A DNA stretch of 64,000 nucleotides, from the NCBI RefSeq assembly GCF_954871325.1, contig NC_088776.1:12028052-12092051 (forward strand), in the 5' to 3' direction. Under the pieces are notes generated by a model, which was given only the letters and a program-made list of their open reading frames with translations, was not told the DNA's origin and did no database searches. This document shows positions 36,169-47,456 of this stretch, in pieces. The translations under genes were made by a program, and so were the position numbers. Each line of letters opens with the position of its first letter. Within the stretch, counting starts at the first letter, position 1. This DNA comes from Gordionus sp. m RMFG-2023. Its lineage: Eukaryota; Nematomorpha; Gordioida; Chordodea; Parachordodidae.

Positions 36169-37007
36169 GAAAAAATGGTGTTAATTAAATGAATGTAAGA
36201 TATAAAAATTTTCGCTAAATAATAACCATTATAATAATAATAATCCATATTTAACAATATTAAATAACTTGTAAGAGCTCTAAATCTCTCAAAATTTAGG
36301 AAATGAATAAATATATCTATAAAATAAATGGTGGAATGGAAATTGATAATGTAAGTTGATAAAATATGAAGATAGATATTTTTTTAAAAAATAATATTTT
36401 AATTTAATTTTCAAAATTTTTATTTTATTTATTGCTTTTTAAGTAAAAAATTAATTTTTAAAAAGATCGGGATCGAATTTTAAACAAAATGATCTCGAAA
36501 CTCAATTTAAGTCAGAATCATAAATCTCGTAAAATTGACAAACTTGCGATCGAATCCAGGATCGTCGATCTTTTGATTCGATCTTTTATCAACTCTGGTT
36601 GATAAGTATACTAACTATGATTAATTTTGAATCTTCAACTCTTTAAATATAAGGATTTTATATATATTTATTTAAAATAAGATATAATTGATCTAAAAGC
36701 GACATGAAATAGTAATTTTTTTATAAACTAATATCAAGTATGTCTAAAACCTTTTATTTTTTTAGTGCATTATTACAGTCACACTTTCCTACTATAGAGC
36801 ATAAAACTTATTTTATTATATACTTTTTAAATAAAGATATAAATTCTTTTCACAGTATATTTATTCTATTATAAAAAATTAGAAGAGAATTAGAATAAAT
36901 TACTGTATTTTATAGACATTTATAAATTATAGAATTTCATAAAGTAATAAATAATATGTTTATAAGAATTCATTCATTTAAATCATATGGTCCTCATATG
37001 ATAATTA

Positions 37008-40000
37008 ATGTTTTCCCTAAGAAAAATGATTAACTTTAACTCGAATATTGAACTTAAATTAAAAGAAATTTTTAGATTATGCGAATTAAATATATTCTCA
37101 GAAGTATATTTCATATCAATATACCATAATTAATATATTTAGGAAAAATTAACAAAATTGTGCACAAAATATACAGAATTTGAAAACAATGATAAATTTA
37201 AATTCCTTAAATTAATAAGCTCTCAATACTCTACAAGTGCTCCGATTGTTTTAGAAAATGCACAAAAATACATAAATACTTATAAAGTTTATTTTTTACA
37301 ATAGTCTTCCTAAAACAAACTTTTAAGATATCAACAAATAAAAATAATTTAGAATTGTTAAACTCACAAGAAAGTTTGTATAATTCTTTGACTCCACAAT
37401 ATGTGCATCTCTTTAAAAATATTGCAAAATTAAAGACAGGAGTAAAACATCTTGTTGACATGAGAGCGGACTTGATAGTTAAATTTTAAATTTTTATTTT
37501 TCAAAATTATCTATAGGAATTTACAACTGATAAGAATCCTGAAAAACAAGATCTTGAATGCATGAATAATTTGTTGAAAGAACTTTTACAAATATGGTTT
37601 TCTATAGGTTTGCTGGATGTTGAAAGGATAACCTGGCAATCATCATGTGATATGCTTCAAAAAGTTTATATTCATTATTTGATAAATTGCCATAGAACAT
37701 CAATTCTCTTATATTTAAAAGATTTCCCAGTATGAAGCAGTTCATCCAGTAAAAAATTGGACGGATTTAAGAAAACGTGTTGGTCCATTTAGAAGATGCT
37801 TTGCATTTACTCATAAAAGTATGCCTGGGGAACCAATTGTAGTTTTACATACAGCTTTAACAAATACAATTTGCAATAATATACAAGTTATAAAATACAT
37901 AACTCTATCAATTTATTTTCAATTATCACTTTATAAAGATTAGAGAATGGCCAGAACCAGCTTGTGGAAATTTTCTATCAGTGTTTTTGACCCTGCCCAT
38001 AATTATTTTTGTCCAACCCTTAAAATATATCTTATACAAATTATTGAGTTTGGCCCTTAATAATTTAAAGAAAAGGACATAAATTTGCCTGATCTAAACT
38101 TTAAAAATATTTTCAAAACTTTAGCATGGAAAATATTTTGTACAATTTGCTCAGCCAATGGGCCAGTGCACCAATCTCTACTATAAATTATTAAAATAAA
38201 TTTGATTATCAAATAATTCATTCTAAAAATTATCTCCACCTTTTCTTTGAGCAAATTCTAAAAATATATTTAATCTTTTTTGAAAATTTTTTGCCTTAAC
38301 TTTATGTATAGTATTTCCATTTTTAAATGTATTTTAATAGGAAATTGTATTCCAGCCTAAATTTAGATCTTTACAAACTGATAATCTATCTCAAAAATTA
38401 GAAGCATCTAATGAAATTAATGCAGCAATTTTTTATTCCATTACATCCACCCAAAAAGGTTAAAAAATTTATCTAAAATGCTATTTACACATTGCAAAAT
38501 GTTGGTTTATTTGAATTGAATACTATGTGATCAAATTTTTTTTTAAAAATACGAATTGTTCAGCAAACTTTTTTTATAATAGCTACCCTATTTATAAAGG
38601 TGCTCAGATCATTATAAGTTCAAATTGGACGAGTTACACTGTATTAAACACAATCCAATATTTTTTATTGCAGGTTTACAAAATGTCGAATTAGGCAACC
38701 ACTTGATCAAAAAGGTGGTTAAAAATCTGCAAAATGAATTTCCTAACATGCATAAATTTTCAAGTCTGTCACCTATCCCTGGCTTTAGAAAATGGTTTGT
38801 TAAACTAATGGGAAAAAAACTGAATTCTAACAAAGAGCTCAATGATTCAAGTTATTATATATCCATTATGAGAATTTTAAATTTTTTTTTGCGAAGAAGT
38901 AATAACTAATAATCGTTCTGAAAAAATATTTTTATCATTTTGAAAAATTTCTCTTAACAAAGCAGACCCAACAAGTTTTATTTATTGTTACGCAACACAC
39001 CATCTGTTTTGTCGAGTGGAATTATATTTTAAATAATTCTTGCAGTATAGGAATATTTATTGACGTGAATATGTTGTAACAATAATACCAATTTATTCAT
39101 TCCATATTTAATATATATGATTACCACATTAATATACGAAATAATGCCTTCTATTTAATTTGTTATTTTCATAAGTTTTGCCTGTAGCCACACTAAAATA
39201 CTTTTATCGTATTAAAATTTTACTCTCCCAGTAATTTGTATATTTTCTTAATTTTGTGATATTAGTTTTTTTAAAAATAATCTCATCCGTCTAAAACTGG
39301 TTTAAATTAGCAACAATTTATTAAGATACAACTGCAACCAGAGGATGGACGGCAGAAAGGCAACTCCCTCTCTCCGTTATAAAAAAAATGAAAATGTTTT
39401 TTTTAATAATTAAAAAAAAACAAGTACTGGCAACATTAATTAATGAAATATTATAATTACCGAGTTCTATGTAAAAATGAACCCTTTTTAAGTCTATCCC
39501 GGATTTTTGCGGGCCGGGGTCAGGCGATATCCGGGTTCAGAGCCGGATCTGTAAATATGTAATTGCCGTTTTTTATATTGGTTTCTATTAAATTTATTTA
39601 AAAATTAACTGATTTTTATTTTACATTGTACCTCCTCCCATTCTCTAATTAAATTCCTGGCTATGCTTCTGTTTATTTTATATTTGAGAATAGTGTTGTT
39701 AAAAGGCTCGTTTTGAGCCGATTTTTCAAAACGGTTAACTCGATATTTTAGCCAGCCTCAAAATTTCGTTAATAGATGACCAAACCTTTGTTCCCTCTAC
39801 AAACTAAATCTTCAGGCATGCGTAATACTATTCTGGATGAAATATTGAGTTATCCGTTTTTAAAAATCGGTTCAAATAAAGCCGTTTAACAATACTATTT
39901 GAGAATATTTAAAGCAATTTTAAAGGGATTATTTTATTTTAATTTTTCATTGATATGATCATTTTCGACTAAAGATATCAAATTGTTTTAAAATAGAGCA

Positions 40001-43000
40001 CTTATCCAATTTAAATAGACAGAATAAAATGAAAGTATACAGAACTTCATATATATTGTCAACGTCATGAGTGACTATTTTTTAAAAAATAATTATTACT
40101 AAAATAATTTTTTTTTTAATATTAAAATTTTTATTGAATTTAAAACTTTAAGATTCACTACTAGATAAAGTATTTACTCCAACAGTAATCGCCGAAATCA
40201 ATCCTAAATTACCCAATTATCAAGAAATTAATGATGAAAATCCAGGTCTTCCAATTTTGAAAAAAGATGATGGACCATCTAATTCGAATATTAGCGATTT
40301 AGGTATTTCTTTATAATTTTTCTTTTTTCTCTCTCTCTTCCATTCTTCATATAACATTGATTATTGCTAGACACCTGGAAGGGTAAAATCCCGACTATTA
40401 TGTCCCAAATCGTCCGAAGCCTTTTTTTTAAATATTTAGGCTGGGCTCTATCCGTTACCCGACTTTTAATAAATGCAATTTTTAATTTATACCTCATACA
40501 GGTCTATAGAAAATTATTCGATATTCTAATTTAAACTTACAAACGAATTTGACGAATATTAGATTTAAATTATTTGTACAAATTATTTCTGTTATTAAAT
40601 TTTAGTAAATATTCTAATTATCCCTTTTACTAGTATTCCTAATTGATTATTTTTTTAAATTAAAACCATTTTAATAGTTTAATTAAACGGCTCGACTAAG
40701 ATTTTCGCCATAATAGACGTCTAAACCTTTCTGCCATCTATGAGAAAAATCTTCGGGCTTACATAATATTATTTTGGCCTAAATCTTAATCGGGCCTTTT
40801 TTAAAAATCGACCCAAATAGAGGGCCGTTTAACAACATTACACTAGTCAAATATTTTATATTTTCTGGCGTAGTAATCATTCTTTTATATTTTTTTATGA
40901 TAATGAATTTTGTTTAAGATCAATATAACAACACTAAAACTCTGTTAATTTAATGATATTTATTTGTTGATTTATTTTTAAAAAAATATGAGACTTTATT
41001 TTTAAAACTCACGTATTTTTTTAAAAAATTTATATGTTAATTGAAATATTCAATCAGGCAAAGAACGGAAGAAGGAAATATGATATTAACTTTTGGAGGA
41101 ACCGGATCAGGCAGTATTTTATTGATATCTCGATCCGCGGGTAAGCCCTGAATTCTAATAATTATCTTCATGAATAGGAGCATTGCTTTCACTTGGAAGA
41201 TTTTTTAAACAAATTCCTAGTAGTTTTTATGGCGCTTTTTTTAAAAAATATCGTTCGTTTTTCAGATTCTACTAGTTTGGTAAAGTGGAAATGGTACATT
41301 GTGCTAAATTTAGCTATTAAAACTCTTATGTAGATTCAATTTCTGTGACAATTTATCATTTGGGAATATATGATATATGTGAAAAATATTTTATATTTTT
41401 ATTTTTCCATTTTATAAAATTATTTTTTTTATAAACGTAAATAAGCCAAAGATGCTTATAAACAATATATATCTATTCTAATTATAATATAATTTTTGTA
41501 TTAATTTTTATTCATACTAAATAAAAGCAATCTTTTGCAAAGATGTAGTCTTATAGTTAATGTTTTATTATAAATTAATTTTCGTATTTATAGATATTAC
41601 AGATTAATTTTGGCTTCTATAATTTATATCTGATTTAAAACTTCAAAAGACTAACTATCGTTAATGAAATGAAAACATAACCAAAACTGCCATCTCCACC
41701 TTAGTATTTTGTTTTTATAAATATATAGCTCAACCTACTGCAATTGGCAGATTTTAGCTTGAAAGCCCGCCTGCTGTTTTAACTTTAACCCTCTCACCCA
41801 TCAATGATTTTTTTAAAATTACACCGCTCATTTATCATTTAGTTTAATCATCCCTCCCAATGCTTACAAATTAATTTGATGATTTGTTTGGCTCTTTATT
41901 TTAATTTAATGTATTTTTACTATAAAATATGCAATATTATGAAATAAAATAATAATTTTTATTAAAAAGAAGTCTGTTCCTCTCATTTCGCTTGCGAAAT
42001 ATTTAAAATTCATTCGGCCATTGTTATATCTGTCCGCTCACCAGCCCAATGTTTAGCCCACGCCCGACCATAAGACCTCTAACTCAGCCCTAGAAAAAGA
42101 GGGGAAAATATTATCAATCAATTAGCAAATTAGTTTCATCATGCCCCGATAGATTGAATAATCCAACTAGGTCATTTTTTGTAAAAATGATAATTACTGG
42201 AATTGAATCGGAGTTTAAAAAAAATCAAATAACTATAAACCTTATGCTATAAGAGAAAAAAAAACTTATTTGATACTTCAAATCCCAGGTTTTATGAAAT
42301 GCTTAGAAAGAATGAATTAAGAGTGGAAATATTTATCTTTAATTTAATAGAAGTAATGCATGTTCGTCATTGAATTTGAAGAGTAGGGAGTGATGCTATT
42401 GTCACTATAAATTGGGGGGGGGGGGAGTAGATAGTAAATGAATGTAAGATAGGGAAGATTTTTTTGGTTAATTTTCTTAAATTTCCTTTTTTTGAAAAAC
42501 CCAGGCGAGCAACTTATCTAAAATATCTTCAACAAAAATTATTTCGGGCCATCTGACAACTTGTACATAATTTTTTAACGACCCCTGAACCGGGTTAAAA
42601 TTTTTAAGGGGCGGGCTATTCATCTAATTATCTTTAAATAATTTTCCTTACCTAATATTTATAAGAGTTGGATACGAATAATAACTTTTGGAGAAGGATG
42701 ATAAGAGTATTGGGAGAGGATATTACGAACAAATGGGTGACCGATATAGGCCTCCAACAGTTAAAAATTTCTCTAGAAGCTCCATTGGTAAAATTATGCC
42801 TTCATTACATATACGATATCAAATATGCCGATGGTTATGCTACGAATCCCGTGGGTAAAATATTTGTATTATTTTTTTATTGTCATTTTAATTTTTTCGT
42901 AAAAATATTCATTTTTGAATTTTTAAATATAAAATTTATTTGTAGTTGAGCAATTTATTTTATTATAAATCTTATATTACTCAGTATTGGTTCGCTTGCC

Positions 43001-43901
43001 ATTAAAATTTTGACTTAAAAATATTTTAAAATGTTATTTATTTCTTCAAATACAATTTTAATAAGTAATAAAATTAATTAAATGGTGCAAGGTATTAAAT
43101 TTCTAATCCAGATTTTAAAATATCGTATCCCATTGAATGCTATCCAAATATTTAAAATAAAATATCCGTTTATTTTGTATACCATCCATTTTCATTGGCT
43201 GTATCTTTTAATGGAGGACTTCAATGAATTTATACTTTTTAATTATTGTGTTAAGGTAACTAGTTACTTTTAAAAATATGTTAAATAAGAATTTTTTAGT
43301 ACAGCCAAGCTTATTTATGGAGAAAAAACTGCACACTCTTAGACACAAATTTTGAAAATAGCTTATTATTAAAGTCAAATTAAAAGTCATTAAGCTCAAT
43401 TTTTTTGAAAAATAGTGTTATTTTAATGCAAATAATTATGTAGATTATATTTTTCAATTATTTATTTTATTTAAATCATATTTTCATTACCTTTGATTAA
43501 AATTTTTATATATCTTTTTATTTAAGTCTAAATTAATGTCATTAAAACCACTGTATAAATCATAATTATATAAAATAAATCAATTACACAGGTTTATTAC
43601 AGCAATATCAATTTATTAGTGTTCGCCTAACAAGCAGTTTGTTTTTTTGCTTTAATATATTTTTTTAGTTTATTTATTTTTATAAAAAGCAAATTTCCAT
43701 TTTAGGAACGGCGCTAATTTTTGGAGAATCAATTGGATGGCCGATACTTCACCTAGAGGATTAGAATATTCATTTGGTATAATGATAAATTACAGGTATT
43801 ATTTGAATGAGGTTGAAGAAAATAGCATCAAATACATTACCGAAAAGTTCATTTCTATATCAGAGTCGTTAAAGAGTAGCCTTCATTCATTCCCAAAATA
43901 G
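37008..43901 (+). CDS. MLYCD: Malonyl-CoA decarboxylase
   Basis: Converts malonyl-CoA to acetyl-CoA and CO2, which relieves inhibition of fatty-acid oxidation. Exons: 37008-37103, 37143-37286, 37328-37477, 37517-37663, 37722-37886, 38341-38458, 38674-38850, 40153-40302, 42666-42854, a short unresolved exon, and 43706-43901 (TAG). Phases agree throughout. Family landmarks: [42 protein letters not shown] (holds the catalytic Ser), [20 protein letters not shown] and INYRYYL. The total is about 515 residues against 493 in human. The family's NFHL segment with the catalytic His should lie between exons ending 42854 and starting 43706. It is not cleanly found (see findings). The start MFSLRK follows an in-frame stop. 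The protein ends SFPK, with no SKL-type peroxisomal signal. Confidence 0.95.
37943..38183. mobile_element. GC-island (Mutator-like) MITE in MLYCD intron 5
   Basis: The left end AGAGAATGGCCAGAACC and the inverse of the right end (AGTAGAGATTGGTGCACTGG) share the AGAGA.TGG pattern and family-type GC words, with an A/T-rich interior. It accounts for about half of this 454-bp intron. Confidence 0.5.
39300..39690. other. GC-island repeat fragment in MLYCD intron 7
   Basis: 39485-39560 has TCCCGGATTTTTGCGGGCC and ATCCGGGTTCAGAGCCGG between AT runs, the word style of the GC-island family. Ends are not defined. The 1302-bp intron (38851-40152) also carries the TA-MITE at 39693-39896. Confidence 0.45.
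39693..39896 (+). mobile_element. TA-flanked palindromic MITE in MLYCD intron 7
   Basis: Flanked by TA on both sides. It runs from GTGTTGTTAAAAGGCTCG to AAGCCGTTTAACAATAC. The outer 50-60 bp of each side are inverted copies (TTTTGAGCCGATTTTT, CGGTTAACTCGATATTTTAG). Length 204 bp, non-coding. Confidence 0.85.
40677..40843 (+). mobile_element. TA-flanked palindromic MITE in MLYCD intron 8
   Basis: TA then GTTTAATTAAACGGCTCG at the left and GGGCCGTTTAACAACATTACAC then TA at the right. The interior has CATCTATGAG and ATCTTCGGGCTTAC as in the other copies. Length 167 bp, with a shortened left arm. Confidence 0.75.
41000..42660. other. Rest of MLYCD intron 8 (40303-42665)
   Basis: Non-coding. It contains C- and G-rich islands at about 41700-42080 and 42480-42630 (GC-island repeat style) and an 11-12 nt G tract at about 42415. 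A frame at 41076-41147 ([20 protein letters not shown], then GGTAAGC) has an attractive donor, but skipping it gives the correct MLYCD phase, so I treat it as non-exonic. Confidence 0.5.
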
Positions 43902-44006
43902 ACTATTTTATATCATTTATAAATTATTGGATTATTTTGTAAAATTTAAAGTGTTAGAAATAAATGAAATTTTTTTTTAAAACTGATATTTTTTTTAATA
44001 TTTAGT

Positions 44007-44150
44007 TCAGGAGGATTTTTTCATGGGGAAGGGATATTCCTTTTCTTTTAAAAGCCTCCAAAATTGTCTATCCATCAGCTCCTTAAGTTTGCCAACAATT
44101 AAAAGCACCAATTCTAAAAGATATGTCGCTTCAATCAGTTTAGTGGCCAT
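44007..44150 (-). CDS. Unrecognised 47-aa minus-strand frame, tail-to-tail with MLYCD
   Basis: It starts MATKLIEATYLLELVLLIVG and continues with KELMDRQFWRLLKEKEYPF, ending MKKSS before TGA. Codon use is less AT-biased than its surroundings, and an in-frame stop precedes the Met. It could be the last exon of a minus-strand gene, a short independent gene, or chance. The opposite strand holds a 61-aa frame that looks less natural. Its end lies 105 bp from the MLYCD stop. No family recognised. Confidence 0.3.
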   Translation of the reverse strand: MATKLIEATYLLELVLLIVGKLKELMDRQFWRLLKEKEYPFPMKKSS

Positions 44151-44859
44151 GATATATAAAAGTCATAGACCAAAAACAAAATTGGCCAACTTAATGTATA
44201 AAAATTAATTGAAGTACCAAAAAAATAATGTATATTAAAGTTATAAATTTTTTTTTGGACTGAGCCAAAGTTTTAAAAATGTTTTTAAAGCTAATAATTT
44301 AGCAATTTTTGTTGTTTTCCTTCATAAAATATTATTACTGACTGAGGTGTTATTAAACACTACTTTTGGCAAAAAAAATATATTATTCATTTTATAGTAT
44401 ATTAACAAAAAAATCATTTCTATATTATCATCTTTGTCTAGTGAGGATTCTGAAGTATAAGTTTGGATTATTATAATTGTTATAGCACTTGAGAATGCTA
44501 TTTAATTTAGTAAACTTTTTATAAAAGAAAAAATATTAAAAATACTCATTTGAGTATTTTGGATTTAAAAATGCATCAAGACAATTTATTACCTAATGTA
44601 TCGTGTATTTGTTTAATCAATGTTACCAATAGCCTATTTAGGTGCTCTTTCCAATTAATAAAGATAAGAACGTAAATACTTTATTTTACCTTCATGATTC
44701 TCAACAATCTTCTGTTGTGCAGTACTATAACAACTCTTGGGCTAGGTCAGAAAATTTGCATAAAATATATTTTAAACCAGGTTAAAAAAAACTAGTTGTG
44801 CCTGGCCATAATCAAAATTTTCATGGGGCCATTTGGGCCAACTTCTTGTAGTAAAAACT

Positions 44860-45115
44860 AGAGATCTGCACTTGGATTTTTAGGCTGCCTAAAACTTAAG
44901 TGGGTGAGCAGGCAGGTTAAAAATAATTTTTAAAACAATAGGCAGGTGAATTTTAAATATTTTTCAGGCAAAATGAGCAAAACATTTATTTATTAAAATT
45001 ATTTTTTTATTTTATATACTATTGCATATTATATAGATAAAAATACATTAAAATAAAATAAATAACAAAAGCAACCATTAAAATATTTTTCGCCATTGAG
45101 TGGATGGGTTAAATA
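44860..45115. mobile_element. GC-island (Mutator-like) MITE, right end unclear
   Basis: It begins AGAGATCTGCACTTGG, matching the terminus of the copies at 47457 and 50035. GTGGGTGAGCAGGCAGG follows, then AT-rich DNA and a TTGAGTGGATGGGTTAAA stretch. I could not place the right terminus or a duplication. Confidence 0.45.
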
Positions 45116-45366
45116 AAATTTTCCTTTATTAAACTAGTAATAAAAATTTGAATAAAAAAATAAAATAAATATATACATCAAACATACCATCTTATTACCC
45201 TATAACACATTTATTAGTTTTTTTTATATGTAATCAATCATTTCTAAATTACAAAGAAGGTAAATCAATTAATTTATTTGTTAATATTCTTTGATCAAGA
45301 TCTTTAATAGAATTAGCGCATATAACCCCTAAAAGATAAATATTTTATAATCTAATATAATAAAAA

Positions 45367-45883
45367 TTACGGTAATTTGATATTCATAAATATTCTACAA
45401 GCTATATAAGGAATGACAATAAAAGCTATCCCCATAAACATTAGCATCATTCTATTTAGTTTTGGCATTATAGGATGAGTTGATTGGTCTAATATGACAA
45501 ATCCTAAACCACCAAGGCAGAACATAAAACTAGCAGCTAAGCCTTCCATGATAAATTGTCCATTAATCCTTCCTGCCATAAAAGCAATCTTATAATTTAT
45601 TACGTTTTATAAGATGTATTTTATATTACCGGTTTTGATCGGCCAAATTCGTCAGGCATCGAGCCTAAGCTCGGTGGTTCATTAATAACATCATAAATTA
45701 AACCTAAATTTAACATATATTTAAATAATTATAATTTGAATAACCTCCAGTAATAAGGAAATAAAAAAATATTAAGCAACCAAATACCATCATAGGTGTT
45801 GGATATCTAACCCAGCTCGGCTTTTTTAATTTGATATTTGGGCATTCTAAGAACTTAAAATACAAACGATAGTACGATTCCAT
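45367..45883 (-). CDS. OSTC: Oligosaccharyltransferase complex subunit OSTC (DC2)
   Basis: Accessory subunit of the ER-membrane oligosaccharyltransferase that couples STT3A-type OST to the translocon for N-glycosylation. Three minus-strand exons: 45745-45883, 45630-45703 and 45367-45588, with two 41-bp GT/AG introns. The product is 144 aa (human 149) and is collinear throughout: MESYYRLYFKFLECPNIKLK, KPSWVRYPTP, FLITGGLIYDVINEPPSLGS, GRINGQFIMEGLAASFMF, GGLGFVILDQS and PKLNRMML. It ends RIFMNIKLP, a few residues short of the usual C-terminus. The start is the only Met fitting the conserved MESLYRVPF-type N-terminus. Hydrophobic segments at about residues 31-49, 82-100 and 115-135 fit the three-helix OSTC fold. 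Confidence 0.97.
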
Positions 45884-46986
45884 AACGTGGATTTGCTAGT
45901 ATGGAAAATATATATTTTGTTCAACAATTGATCGAAATTAATAATTTGTCAGTTTGTAATTGACATTTATGGCGGTTGCCATAGTCTTTTTCGAGAGAGG
46001 TATTTATATATTGATTTCATTATATTTATCCGTCACATGTATATTTTCTTTAACTGAGAGTTTTTGGATTTTCATTTGTAGCAATTCATGGATATCAGTT
46101 TTAATAAACTTGTATAATCATTCTGATATTATGTATGGGAATCTTTATATCAAAATGAAGATTGTTATCAGTATCTACGACCTGAACAAGAGGGAGGTTA
46201 GGGAAAGTTTGCTTCATTTTTAAGGAGGGTAGGAGATGTGAATTTAGGGGAGTTAGAATAAATTTATTTGGAGATTATCTATTAATTTTTATGTGAAATA
46301 GGGCAAAATATAATGCTGTAAAATTGTTCAATTCCTTTAATATAGACATGTTATAATACAATGATACTGCGAAATCTACTAAATTTATATTTTGCACATA
46401 GTCAATCAGTCATCGTTTTTCTTATAAAATTAGATAATTTTCGGCTTTCTTTTAAAATGGTATATAAAAGTGTTTCTCAAGCATGCCAAACAATATACTA
46501 TAATAATGCATTCATCTTAATTGAGGAGGTTAAATTTTTATGTTCTAATTAATAACTCTTTTACAATCACTTTTTGATGGTAGTAGAGTGAATATTATTG
46601 TTAATTTAAGTTATTCTTTTTAAAATATATGAAGGGAATGCCATTATAATTAAAAAAGTATATAAATTATTTTTTGTGGGGGGGGGGGGATGTTGGTACA
46701 GGTTTTTGAGGTGGGTTTGCTTCCATATACTGTCATATTCACTCATTGTTATAAAGTATATAATTTATTATTTTTGACATATAGTTTCGATAAAATAAAA
46801 ATAAAATTTTATATATAAATAATGATGATAATAAATTTGAACCTTTTTAAGTATATAACTTTATATAAGTAATATAAAAAATTCTATAAGCTGAATATAT
46901 ACACATATTAAATACATTTTTCTAGAATTATAGTTTATAGCAACAGGACAAAATTATGTGCAATGATAAAACATGCCAATGATATA
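45884..46986. other. Upstream region of OSTC, no gene called
   Basis: It should contain the OSTC promoter; no TATA-like element stands out against the AT background. Open frames on both strands at 45957-46223 are not recognised. A 14-nt G tract lies at about 46677-46690. Confidence 0.35.
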
Positions 46987-47145
46987 GTGGTGTTAAAATC
47001 CCTATATTGATTTTTAAAAACGGCCCGATTAGAATTTTAACCAAAATATTGTAAGTAAGCCTGAAAATTTTTGCAGATGAATGGCAGAAAAATGTAGACA
47101 TTTTTTTTGTTAAATATCGAGGCTTACAAAAAAAATTCTACAGCC
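46987..47145 (+). mobile_element. TA-flanked MITE, decayed half copy
   Basis: TA then GTGGTGTTAAAATCCC. It is followed by TTTTTAAAAACGGCCCG, AGCCTGAAAATTTTTGC and ATATCGAGGCTTAC, parts of the MITE interior. The right arm is not recognisable. Confidence 0.5.
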
Positions 47146-47456
47146 ATATGCCGCGATATTTACCGACTCATTATGCTATAACTACTTAAAGATATTAATT
47201 TCAAAAATCTTAGAAGACACCATATATAATTTTCAAACTATTATAATTAAACTTTTTCAGGCCTCATGATTATTTAGGCAAGAAATAACAAATAATTAGT
47301 TTGAGTTGAGTGATGATCAACTACTAGTTGTTAATAACCTTATTCTTAATATCAATTACCAGCATGTATAAGCTAACATTTAAAAAATTATTTGTGAACA
47401 GCGTCCATGTGACAGGATTTTCACTGGATATAATCCCCTCAAAAACTATGCCTACT

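Larger units (their letters stand above)
33884..36256 (-). mobile_element. Gag-only LTR retroelement, structurally whole ends
   Basis: Minus-strand element with LTRs at 33884-34126 (3') and 35875-36256 (5'), both TG...CA on the plus strand. A perfect 5-bp duplication ATATT (33879-33883 and 36257-36261) flanks it. TGGTGGCAGCGG follows the 5' LTR as primer-binding site, and GAGGGTGGAA precedes the 3' LTR as polypurine tract. The latter junction is shared with the Ty3 element at 1-5567, the likely autonomous relative. The 5' LTR is 139 bp longer than the 3' LTR. The interior carries one 294-codon frame and no pol. Confidence 0.9.
25913..36597 (-). mobile_element. hAT transposon expanded to 10.7 kb by nested insertions
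   Basis: The left end CAGGCTTGTTAACAGATC and the inverse of the right end (CAGAGTTGATAAAAGATC) match at most positions. Both subterminal regions are rich in GATCGCGATC/GATCGGGATCG. The element is flanked by a perfect 8-bp duplication GTTGATAA (25905-25912 and 36598-36605). Transposase parts on the minus strand follow in order: BED finger (33835-33590), middle (about 30100-29405), RW region (29348-28917), a segment at 27250-27107 and the C-terminus (26636-26226). Insertions inside it are an LTR element (27256-28819), a second hAT fragment (30118-33350) with its own LTR element, and a gag-only LTR element (33884-36256). Confidence 0.85.

Noticed and set aside
39684-39900. Palindromic sequence as a possible small-RNA precursor or terminator
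   Set aside because: Several other copies with the same ends and TA flanks show that it is a MITE.
41056-41147. Frame [20 protein letters not shown] followed by a good GTAAGC donor, as a possible MLYCD exon
   Set aside because: Splicing 40302 directly to 42666 keeps the phase and gives the expected family alignment, and the frame has no counterpart in malonyl-CoA decarboxylases.
45957-46223. 87-codon plus-strand frame upstream of OSTC, and a minus-strand reading MKQTFPNLPLVQVVDTDNN in the same place
   Set aside because: Neither resembles a known protein. The hydrophobic plus frame is typical of AT-rich chance frames, and the minus reading lacks clear exon borders and a continuation.
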